64,000 nucleotides of DNA, taken from the NCBI GenBank assembly GCA_965220935.1, contig OZ244857.1:2666001-2730000 (forward strand), read 5' to 3'. This DNA comes from Bin80 sp965220935 (lineage in GTDB: Bacteria > Bacteroidota > Rhodothermia > Rhodothermales > Bin80). Made by a program: the position numbers and the translations under genes. How positions within the stretch are numbered: position 1 is the stretch's first letter; each line of letters opens with the position of its first letter. Below, in pieces: positions 1 through 8,076 of this stretch. The notes under the pieces are model-generated. The model had not been told where the DNA came from and made no database searches. It saw only the letters and a list, made by a program, of their open reading frames with translations.

Positions 1-248
1 GGATCCTCAATCAGTAATTAACTTACGAGTTCTACAGTCTTGTCCGAAATCGGCATTAGCCTGAATCGTCCGGCATTTTACGCTATAAAAATAATGTGCG
101 TTTCACGATCTCATATGCGGATTTTGTTTTCATCACGCAGAATTTCGTTGCGTAAATGATCAATGTTTCGTCAAGGATCCATCCAAAGATATGTGGTTAT
201 TCATCAACATAATTAATTATAAATGGATCTATCTTCAATTGAATTAGT

Positions 249-382
249 GGTTCTACCACGATTTTTGTGGGTACAGGCTTAATCCTCCACAGCAGAAAAG
301 GTATAAGAGCCTCTTGCAAAACCTAAAATGCGAATTTCAATCAGTGAGTTAGGAGCGGAATAAGAGCATACACTTTTATATA
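249..382 (-). mobile_element. ISL3-family remnant, terminal end (left part)
   Basis: Positions 249-275 hold an inverted-repeat end (GGTTCTACCACG...TGTGGG) resembling the end of the ISL3-type element at 5566. Read on the minus strand, about 345-252 encodes FRFCKRLLYLFCCGGLSLYP, close to the C-terminal residues of that transposase (FENFRV..LFFCGGLDLYP). The element is cut by the IS4-like insertion beginning at 383. A short similar piece (NGENHEKT, like NGKIQEIKT) continues beyond that IS at about 2428-2480, so the IS appears nested in this remnant. The similarity is by eye and the copy is long dead. Confidence 0.6.
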
Positions 383-2427
383 TAGTGCCCGTCCATAAAT
401 AGGAAAATATCTTTGAAGCTCCTATTCTATATGACATTTATCGCAGATCATTTCGCTTGAAGATTTACGAAGATGTGTGAATTCAAGGTAACAAACGACA
501 GGGGTTATACTGAAAACTCCCATTTTTAGCAGCAATTCCCACTAAGTTTAAAACTTCCCACCATAGCGCACTTTGGGGCCTATTGTTAAACGTGAGTTTC
601 GTAAACTATTTTGCTGAATTTTCGTCAGAAGAGCACATTTTGGACGTTATAACGACTCATCGATCAACTAGGCATTTATTTGAGGGCAATGGTTCTTCAT
701 GCGAGGCTGGTTAATTATTCTGCGGCTCATTTGTGTATTCGTTATGATTGATTCCATCATTTCACTACATTCTATCATCAATGAAACGGACGTCACGCAA
801 GTATTTTCACAAGAAACATTTGATTCACACCATCCGCAGCTGTTTTGAGCAGATTGAGGATACGAACGTGTCACGGGGATTTACACTGGTGGATTACCTG
901 ATGTCGGGGTTTGCTGTTTTTTCTTTGAAGTGTGCTTGAATTTGATCAAAAGATTCGCAATGGTTCTCCTGCGATCATCGCCAACATGAAGCGTCTGTGA
1001 ACCATGTGCCCAGTGATTCGGGTATGCGCAAGCGTCTTGATGAAGTGGATCCGTTCAATTTGCGTGGGATGATCTTTGCTCAATTGCAACGGGGAAAGAT
1101 ACTGGAGGGTTTTCGGTATATTGAGAATCATGTACTGCTTGCCATAGACGGAACCGGCATGTTTTCATCCAAGTCGGTCCACTGCCAGCATTGCTGTGAA
1201 AAGCAGCATCGCAATGGAACGAAGACCTATTTTCATCACATGTTATGTGCTGCGTTGGTTCATCCGTTCAAAAAGATCGTAATTCCTCTGATGCCCGAGT
1301 CGATCATCAAGAGCGATGGCGCCACAAAAAATGACTCTGAGCGCAGTGCATGCAAGCGATTCTTGGAGTATTTTCGGCGAGAACACCCTCATTTGAAGAC
1401 GATTGTGGTCCAAGATGGACTCTTTTCCAATGCGCCCCATCTTCGGCTTTTAGGGTGTCTTAATTTAAGATATATCATTGGAGCGAAGCCTGGAGATCAT
1501 ACGTTCATGTTTAACTATATTGATCGCAGTGACCAGACCCAAGAGGTGGTGATGGAGGTTGAAGGAATTCAGTATCGTTTTCGCTATCACAACGACGCCA
1601 ACGCATCCAATCGGCGAGTCAATTTTTTAGAGGTATATGAAACCAGACCCGGGGCCAAGAAGCACTCTAAACCCAGAACAACGCGTTTTTCTTGGGTGAC
1701 CGATATTCCCCTTGATGAAAAGAACCTTCTGAAGATCATGCGAGCGGGCCGGTCACGGTGGAGAATTGAAAATGAAACCATCAATACCCTCAAGAATCAG
1801 GGCTACAATTTTGAGCATAATTATGGGCACGGTTACAAGCATTTGTCCACGGTCTTTGCCTGCCTGATGATGCTGGCCTTTTTGGTGGATCAGGTAGAAC
1901 AACTCTGTGATGTGTTGTTCCATGATGCCTTGGAGAGCATGGGGCGACTCAAGTATCTAAGAGAGCGCGTGCGAAACCTGTTTCGGGAGTTTGTTTTAGA
2001 GAGTTGGGAGTTTCTATACCTGGGGATAGCGAAGGGATTTAGGGTTACTGTAGAAATTGATTCATCGTAGCGGAAACCAGAGCAGTAGGGGCAGAACGTG
2101 AACCCCTGATTATATGAGAGGGGCTGGGTGTGGTGTGTCCAGTCGTCAGAACGCACAGAAAAAAGGATCAGAAAACGTCCGATTATTGCAGGAATTGATC
2201 CTCAAAAACAAGCAAAACCCGCCAGATTTGCAGAAGATGTACCTGAAATACTAGATCAACTAAATTCTATGCCGTTAGTGGGAATTGCTGCATTTTTAGT
2301 ACCTTTAACGCGTAATCTAGAAAATGGCCGCAAAATCTTCGCGACAAAATAACATTTATTTTGAATCTATAAACCCATACAGAATAGGCGATTCAGCGCT
2401 GTTAGATGCTTTTCTGGACGGGCACTA
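383..2427 (+). mobile_element. IS4-like insertion sequence bounded by 13-bp inverted repeats
   Basis: A perfect 13-bp inverted repeat (TAGTGCCCGTCCA) lies at 383-395 and, inverted, at 2415-2427. It brackets one transposase gene in about 2.05 kb. No convincing target duplication is visible; a TA or TATA repeat is possible. The element interrupts an older ISL3-family remnant. Its 5' non-coding part (396-780) and 3' part (2071-2414) contain no gene I recognise. An open frame at 2128-2352 has no family signature. Confidence 0.8.
781..2070 (+). pseudogene. IS4-like DDE transposase, frameshifted near the N-terminus
   Basis: The main frame (997-2070) carries DDE landmarks: AIDGTGMF (first Asp), VVQDGLFSN (second Asp) and WRIENETINTLKNQGYNFEH (the Glu region), followed by a hydrophobic C-terminal part. 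The N-terminal part starts at ATG 781 (MKRTSRKYFHKKHLI...) and stops at 937-939. The residues between (LEFDQKIRNGSPAIIANMKRL) lie in another frame at about 933-999. Two frameshifts near 930 and 1000 therefore break the gene, and a small deletion before LEFDQ is likely. Family is assigned by motif only; an ISNCY-type grouping is also possible. Probably inactive. Confidence 0.75.
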
Positions 2428-2547
2428 GATATAGGGTTTTTTCGTGATTTTCACCATTCATTTAGCACATAATTGAACATGCGAGCACTATTTGACCGCC
2501 CCCTACACTGGAGACACCCTCTATTGAGGATATTTTTGTAGATCACC

Positions 2548-2661
2548 ATGGTTGGGTTATGGTTTGGAGACAAGTGGATGACAACAGGTGCACTTGCGAT
2601 CGGAGGGCTCGGCTATTTTGGCCTTGCCATCTGGAAGGAGAAGCTTTTCAAAACGATCTGA
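2548..2661 (+). CDS. possible 37-residue membrane peptide or gene remnant
   Basis: An ATG frame encodes MVGLWFGDKWMTTGALAIGG..., ending KLFKTI, with one hydrophobic stretch over about residues 12-28 followed by a basic tail. It lies in the gap between the IS end and hsdM. A stop codon sits two codons upstream, so it could be a small single-pass peptide or the tail of a lost membrane protein. I do not recognise a family. Confidence 0.25.
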   Translation: MVGLWFGDKWMTTGALAIGGLGYFGLAIWKEKLFKTI

Positions 2662-2689
2662 TCTTACATGCAAAGAAAATCATTGTCTA

Positions 2690-2722
2690 TGGTTAGATTA
2701 GATGAAATTATAAATCTAACCA
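2690..2722. promoter_or_regulatory. 10-bp inverted repeat abutting the hsdM start codon
   Basis: TGGTTAGATT (2690-2699) and its exact complement AATCTAACCA (2713-2722) are separated by 13 bases, and the ATG of hsdM follows immediately at 2723. In RNA this would form a hairpin ending at the start codon; in DNA it would be a two-fold symmetric operator. Either could control methyltransferase expression. The repeat is seen directly; the regulatory role is inference. Confidence 0.5.
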
Positions 2723-4282
2723 ATGGACGCAGAACGAACTGAATTACACAAAACCATCTGGCGCATCGCCAATGATCTGCGCGGCGCGGTAGACGGCTGG
2801 GATTTTAAGAGCTATGTTCTTGGTATGCTCTTCTATCGGTTTATATCTGAGAACCTGACAGGCTACCTCAATCAGAGACAGCATGAGGCTGGGCTTGTTG
2901 ATTTCCAGTATGCCGATTTGAGCGACCGCGAAGCGGAATCTGCTCGTGAGGTGATTATCAAGGAAAAAGGCTTCTATATCCTTCCGTCGGAGCTCTTTGT
3001 GAATTTACGCGCCCGTGCTCGCGATGATGAAAACCTCAATGTCACCCTACACCGCATCTTCACCAATATTGAAACCTCGGCCATTGGAACCGAAAGCGAG
3101 AATGATATGAGGGGCTTATTTGAGGATGTGGATGTTAACAGCACCAAATTAGGATCAACGGTGGCAAAGAGAAATGAAAAACTGGTCAAACTCCTCAGTG
3201 CGATTGGGGATTTACCGCTCAATGACACGGAGGACTTTTCTTCAAACACCATTGATTTGTTTGGGGATGCCTATGAGTTTCTGATGACGATGTATGCTTC
3301 GGCTGCGGGGAAATCTGGTGGAGAGTTTTTCACTCCGCAGGAGGTCTCTGAGCTCCTTGCACGCATGACCGTGGTGGGCAAAGATGAAGTCTCAAAAGTC
3401 TATGATCCAGCCTGCGGCTCTGGCTCGTTACTGTTAAAATTTGCCAAAGTGCTCGGACGTGACAATGTGCGGTTAGGCTTCTTTGGCCAAGAAATCAATT
3501 TGACGACCTATAATTTGTGTAGAATCAACATGTTTTTGCACAACATCAATTTTGAGCAATTTGATATTGCGCATGGCGACACGCTGACCGATCCTGCCCA
3601 TCTTGATGATGGCCCGTTTGAAGCGATTGTTTCTAATCCTCCCTACTCAATCAAGTGGGAGGGAAAAAACAACCCTCTGTTGATCAATGATCCTCGGTTT
3701 TCTCCCGCAGGTGTACTGGCACCTGCCAGTAAAGCGGATCTTGCATTTACGATGCATATCCTTTCCTGTCTGGCGGTCAATGGCACCGCTGCGATTGTTG
3801 AGTTTCCAGGGGTGCTATATCGCAGTGGAGCGGAACAGAAGATTCGTCAGTATCTGATGACCCATAACTATGTTGATGCGGTGATTCAGTTACCCCCAGA
3901 CCTCTTTTTTGGCACAACGATCGCGACCTGCATTATTGTCTTGAAAAAGTCAAAATTAGATGATGCGGTTTTATTTATTGATGCCTCGGATGCATATGTG
4001 CGTAGTGGTAATAAGAATCAACTCGCTGAAAAGCATCAGACAAAGATTCTAGACGTATTTGCTCAGCGCCAGAGCCGTGACTACTTTGCAGTGCTGGTAG
4101 ACAAACAGACGATTATAGAAAACGAGTATAACCTTGCGGTTTCGTCGTATGTTGAGACAGAGGATACCCGTGAAAAAATAAATATTTTGGACCTCAATGC
4201 AAAGATTGCGAAAATCGTTGCAAGACAAGCTGAGCTACGACGAAAGATTGAGGCGATTGTCATGGACCTAGAATCTTCTTGA
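2723..4282 (+). CDS. hsdM: type I restriction-modification DNA methyltransferase subunit M
   Basis: A 519-residue N6-adenine methyltransferase subunit of a type I system. It has an HsdM N-terminal helical domain (about residues 8-150). The SAM-binding motif I is DPACGSGSLL near residue 228 and the catalytic motif IV is NPPYS near residue 305. Length is normal for the family. The stop is followed after three bases by the hsdS start, so the two form an operon. No hsdR is present: an ISL3-type element lies directly after hsdS. The protein should pair with HsdS to methylate a bipartite target. It appears intact. An inverted repeat directly precedes its start codon. Confidence 0.95.
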   Translation: MDAERTELHKTIWRIANDLRGAVDGWDFKSYVLGMLFYRFISENLTGYLNQRQHEAGLVDFQYADLSDREAESAREVIIKEKGFYILPSELFVNLRARARDDENLNVTLHRIFTNIETSAIGTESENDMRGLFEDVDVNSTKLGSTVAKRNEKLVKLLSAIGDLPLNDTEDFSSNTIDLFGDAYEFLMTMYASAAGKSGGEFFTPQEVSELLARMTVVGKDEVSKVYDPACGSGSLLLKFAKVLGRDNVRLGFFGQEINLTTYNLCRINMFLHNINFEQFDIAHGDTLTDPAHLDDGPFEAIVSNPPYSIKWEGKNNPLLINDPRFSPAGVLAPASKADLAFTMHILSCLAVNGTAAIVEFPGVLYRSGAEQKIRQYLMTHNYVDAVIQLPPDLFFGTTIATCIIVLKKSKLDDAVLFIDASDAYVRSGNKNQLAEKHQTKILDVFAQRQSRDYFAVLVDKQTIIENEYNLAVSSYVETEDTREKINILDLNAKIAKIVARQAELRRKIEAIVMDLESS

Positions 4283-4285
4283 TCA

Positions 4286-5590
4286 ATGAATAGCATTGAG
4301 AAACTTGTTGCGAAGTTGTGCCCAGATGGGGTGGAGTTTAAAAAGTTGGCGGATGTCATGACCTTACATCGCGGTATTTCCTATAAAAAAACAGATGAAG
4401 ACGAAGATGGACCTGTGAAAGTTTTACGCGCAAATAATATAACACTTGCTAGCAATACATTAAATTTTGATGATGTAAAAGTAGTGTCTTCTAGTGTACG
4501 CGTGCGCCCTGATCAATTTGTAAAAAATAAGGATATTATAATCAGTGTCGCGAGCGGTTCCAAAGAGCATGTTGGAAAAGTAGCATTTATCACTCGTCAA
4601 AATGTGGGTTATTCATTTGGTGCCTTTATGGCGATCATTCGTGTATACGAAATGATATTGAATCCTAAATTCCTCTTTCATCTGCTCACAGGTAATAGTT
4701 TTGAAAGTTACTTGCAAAGTAAAATTAAATTTACCACAATTAATAACTTGAGCGCCAAAATCCTTGGAGCGTTTCCAGTCCCCATTCCTCCGCTTGAAAT
4801 CCAACAAGAGATCGTAAATATCTTAGATACGTTTACAGAGTTGTTGGTTGAGTTGGAGGCTGAATTGGAGGCGCGGCGTCTACAGTATCAGTATTACCGA
4901 GATGAACTGCTGAATTTCTCAGGAGCACCTTCAGCCATCCACCGTTCCTTAGGGCTTCATTCAACAGACAACGTTGAATTTAAGGCACTGGGTGAAATTG
5001 CAATCTTACTGAATGGCTATAGTTTCAAGAGTAATAAGTATACCGACAAGGGGATCAGAGTAATTCGTATTTCTGATGTTCAAAAGGGTAGAATTTCAAA
5101 TAAGGATCTGAAATTTTATTCTGATGAAACAAGAGAAGAGATTTCCAGATACCTGTTATCCAATAATGACCTTGTGATGTCATTGACTGGGAATGTTGGT
5201 AGAGTTGCGATGTTATCAGAAACAGAATTGCCTGCTGCATTGAATCAGCGAGTCACTTGTATTAGAGCCAAATCAAATAAAATATTAACCAGATTTCTTT
5301 TCTTTATTTTTGACCAAAATATCTTTGAAGAAGATGCAATGAGAAGTGCAACAGGTGGTGGACAGAAAAATCTAAGCATTAGATGGTTAGAAAAATATCG
5401 TATCCCCGTTCCTCCGCTTCAAATCCAACAAGAGATCGTCTCTATCCTTGACAAGTTTGAGGCGCTGATTAACGACCTCTCCATTGGGCTACCCGCAGAA
5501 ATTGATGCCCGACGTAAACAATACGAGTACTACCGAGACAAGCTCCTCACATTCAAAGAAAAAGGGGTTTATCACGAATCGTGTGGGTAG
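4286..5590 (+). CDS. hsdS: type I restriction-modification specificity subunit, tail formed by an IS end
   Basis: A 434-residue specificity subunit with two target-recognition domains. Each is followed by the same conserved spacer motif (PIPPLEIQQEIVNILDTF near residue 165 and PVPPLQIQQEIVSILDKF near 375) and by the paired helix ending YYRDELL / YYRDKLL. These set the half-site spacing and bind HsdM. After LLTFKEK the last residues (GVYHESCG) and the stop codon come from the terminal repeat of the ISL3-type element that begins at 5566. Only a few native residues seem lost, so activity is plausible. The two recognition domains differ, as expected for an asymmetric target. Confidence 0.93.
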   Translation: MNSIEKLVAKLCPDGVEFKKLADVMTLHRGISYKKTDEDEDGPVKVLRANNITLASNTLNFDDVKVVSSSVRVRPDQFVKNKDIIISVASGSKEHVGKVAFITRQNVGYSFGAFMAIIRVYEMILNPKFLFHLLTGNSFESYLQSKIKFTTINNLSAKILGAFPVPIPPLEIQQEIVNILDTFTELLVELEAELEARRLQYQYYRDELLNFSGAPSAIHRSLGLHSTDNVEFKALGEIAILLNGYSFKSNKYTDKGIRVIRISDVQKGRISNKDLKFYSDETREEISRYLLSNNDLVMSLTGNVGRVAMLSETELPAALNQRVTCIRAKSNKILTRFLFFIFDQNIFEEDAMRSATGGGQKNLSIRWLEKYRIPVPPLQIQQEIVSILDKFEALINDLSIGLPAEIDARRKQYEYYRDKLLTFKEKGVYHESCG

Positions 5591-6781
5591 AGATCCAGAC
5601 CGCCACAGAAGAAGAGAATCGCAACTCTGAAATTTTCAAAGATCCTGTATCCTCTACCAGTGGTTTTGATCTCTTGAATTTTTCCATTAATCCTCTCTGC
5701 TTTAGCATTGGACTGTGGGTTCCATAATGCGTTGCAGACTCCACAAAGTGGCTCTCAAACATCTCTGCAAGTTTCATGACTTCTTTGACACTTGCCTCTT
5801 GAAGCCACAAGTTGAAATACTCTTTCGCTTCATTGAACGATGTACATTCAAAGATGGCTTTGAAGTCTTCCCGTAATCGGCACTCACATTGGGTTGGATT
5901 CCTTGACCGCCTGGAAGATTTCTTCTTGTTTTTTCGTACGATTCTTTTCAACAGGGCGTAGCGGCTTCCTTTCAGTTCTGAATGATTTTTGACCTCCCGC
6001 CTTCGTACTTGATTAATGGCTTTATTGAGATGCTGGATTAAATGAAACCGATCGTGAATCAAGATCGCCTCGGGGAATACCTTTTCAACTGCTCCAATGA
6101 AGGATTTCCACATATCCGTAGATATCGTCTGATCCTTGATTTGCTTTAAAATGCACTCTAATAGGTCTATGGTGCTTTTTTTCGTCCGTCCTTTCCCCAA
6201 CGACTCCACGATCCGAATCACTTACAATCGTTGCGTAGGTATGTCCTCGCTTGAGGGCCTTTTCATCAATACTAATATGGTGAACCCCTTCCAGAGATCT
6301 GCATGACTCTCCGCGCCCAACTGCATAATGCGATTGAGTTGGTTAAATCCGCACCGAAGAATACCCGCTGTTTTGGTCTTAGTCACTTTCAGCAGATCAA
6401 TAGCAAAATATTCAAAGCATAGGTGACTCTAATGGATGAAACCGCCCAAGGAATCTGGATCGCTTAGGGCCCGTAGGAGTCTGCACACGGGGAATCCGAC
6501 AGTGAATAAAACACTTCAAGATCCAGATGGCGTCATTGACGCTCCTTGCGATGGTCATACTAGGCACCAGACCCACACGTATCTGAGCATACAAGATCCT
6601 TACCCGAAATATAAATATCCACTCGCCCCTTTTTCGCATGGGTTTCCACATGATCAATGCTCCAGCAAGAGTCTAAATGTAACCACTGGTGCATTGAAGC
6701 TTTAAAATTGATGTCAAGCATGAAAAAGTAATTTTGGTGAAGCCCAAAATTAAGCAATTCCATACAAATTATGGTAGAACC
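5566..6781 (-). mobile_element. ISL3-family insertion sequence, decayed
   Basis: Imperfect terminal inverted repeats lie at 5566-5587 (GGTTTATCACGAATCGTGTG...) and 6760-6781 (complement GGTTCTACCATAATTTG...). They bound 1,216 bp with one broken transposase gene on the minus strand. No 8-bp target duplication is evident (flanks gaaaaagg and aattagct). The insertion sits at the very end of hsdS and may have removed an adjacent hsdR. Related ends recur at 249, 14164, 14838 and 20879, making this the best-preserved of at least four copies. Confidence 0.8.
5600..6763 (-). pseudogene. ISL3-family transposase with several frameshifts
   Basis: The N-terminal piece (6763-6560) begins MELLNFGLHQNYFFMLDI and ends near the expected zinc-ribbon cysteines (CSDTCGSG). 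The central frame (6221-5553) has the ISL3 core with STDMWKSFIGAV and ILIHDRFHLIQHLNKAINQVRR. The proper C-terminus (GRGYRIFENFRV..LFFCGGLDLYP) is reached only by changing frame near 5710. Further shifts separate the N-terminal pieces between 6221 and 6560. The gene is not translatable as one protein. Confidence 0.8.
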
Positions 6782-6814
6782 AATTAGCTTGCAAACTTAA
6801 CCAAATCCCCCTTC

Positions 6815-7912
6815 ATGAAAAATCACATCTATACTGCTATACTATTTTCCTCATTAATGCATATCATAGGCTGCGACGCTTTGTTGGTATCAAATGATAC
6901 ATCTACAAAAGTTATTCGTCACGAAATCATACCTCAGACACGGGATGGACGACTCATGTTTGAGTCAAAATCAGATTTTCATGCTTATACTGAACGCCTG
7001 ATTGGGAACCAAGACCCATCGTATTTGGACAAGGTTGAAGCAGGCTTAAATGATTTTGTATCGCTTCGCACTGCTACAAATCAGTTGATAGTTCAGGAAG
7101 GTATGGATGATGGTAATCAGAATAACCTTCGTATAGTGGAAGATATTGTATTAGAATCGGTGCTAAACGATGATGGGGAGATTCAAATCGCAGATTCAGT
7201 CTACAAGATTACTCGTAACTATGTTTATAGGGTTGATCATCAAGAATCAGATCTGCTTTCCGATATGTATCTGAGGTCTTCGGTGTCATCAAAGCTGCCC
7301 CATCATTCATCGGTCCAAGTACTTGAGATTGATAGATCCGTCACCTCTGGCGCACTGCTAAAAACAAGTTCCTCAACAGCGATACAATCACCCGGTGAAT
7401 GCTGGGGTAATTTTCCTGTATCGGAGGGTGAAAATCGTAAATATCGCATGAAGGGAAGCTTATGGATCATTAATTGGTGGATATACCGCTCGTTTGGTAC
7501 TGAACTCGAATCTCAACAAATTCGTAAAAAGGGCTTGTTTAGAAGATGGTTTCATAAGGAGGCAAAATCATCAAAATTTCTGGGACATTCTCGGTAAAGG
7601 CTTTAAATTCTCAAAATCAACTCTTTACTGGAACTAGACATTTCAACTTTACCAAGAGTAATGCAGCTGAGATCCGTCATACTTTTCGTAACGACAGAAA
7701 TAACGAAGTAAAGGGAGCAAACATTCAGGCAACTTTCTATGTATTCAAGGGAGCGACTGATAAGGATCATTCCACATGTAGTTCAACTCGAAGTTGGAGA
7801 TGGTGAACTATGTGGAATTCTGATGAGCCATTCACAGACTCTACTAACGCGCGATAGATTTGATGTAGGATTAAGTGTCTCACTGTTTTTCTGGTCAGAT
7901 AGAGTTCTCTAA
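6815..7912 (+). pseudogene. Bacteroidota-type secreted lipoprotein gene, two frameshifts
   Basis: The opening frame (6815-7597) starts with a signal peptide and lipobox-like IIGCDA at Cys 20. A region around DGRLMFESKSDFHAYTERL and DDGEIQIADSVYKITRNYVY follows, a pattern I associate with uncharacterised Bacteroidota proteins. After YRMKGSLWIINWWIYRSFG the frame derails near 7560. The missing continuation (KIIKISGTFSVKALNSQNQL...) is in the preceding frame up to about 7775. A second shift leads to IIPHVVQLEVGDGELCGILM...SLFFWSDRVL with a stop at 7910-7912. No function is known. Either a real pseudogene or two sequencing errors. Confidence 0.6.
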
Positions 7913-8076
7913 TATCTCAGATCAATACTTTTTATTCTGTTTGACAAAGATGTTGAGCTTTGCTATGAGTTGAGAAAATGTAATGCTACATGTACTTCAA
8001 CGATTGACATCTAACAGGCTCTGAATAGGTTAAATTCATCACCTACCCTAACTGCCCTACTTATCAGACGGGTGAA

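Noticed and set aside
2128..2352. Open frame of 74 codons inside the IS4-like element
   Set aside because: No motif, no homologue recognised and position in the IS trailer; kept only as a note in the IS entry.
4286..5590. Possible phase-variable tract or inverted-repeat shuffling in hsdS
   Set aside because: No homopolymer, tandem repeat or silent hsdS partial copy is present in the window.
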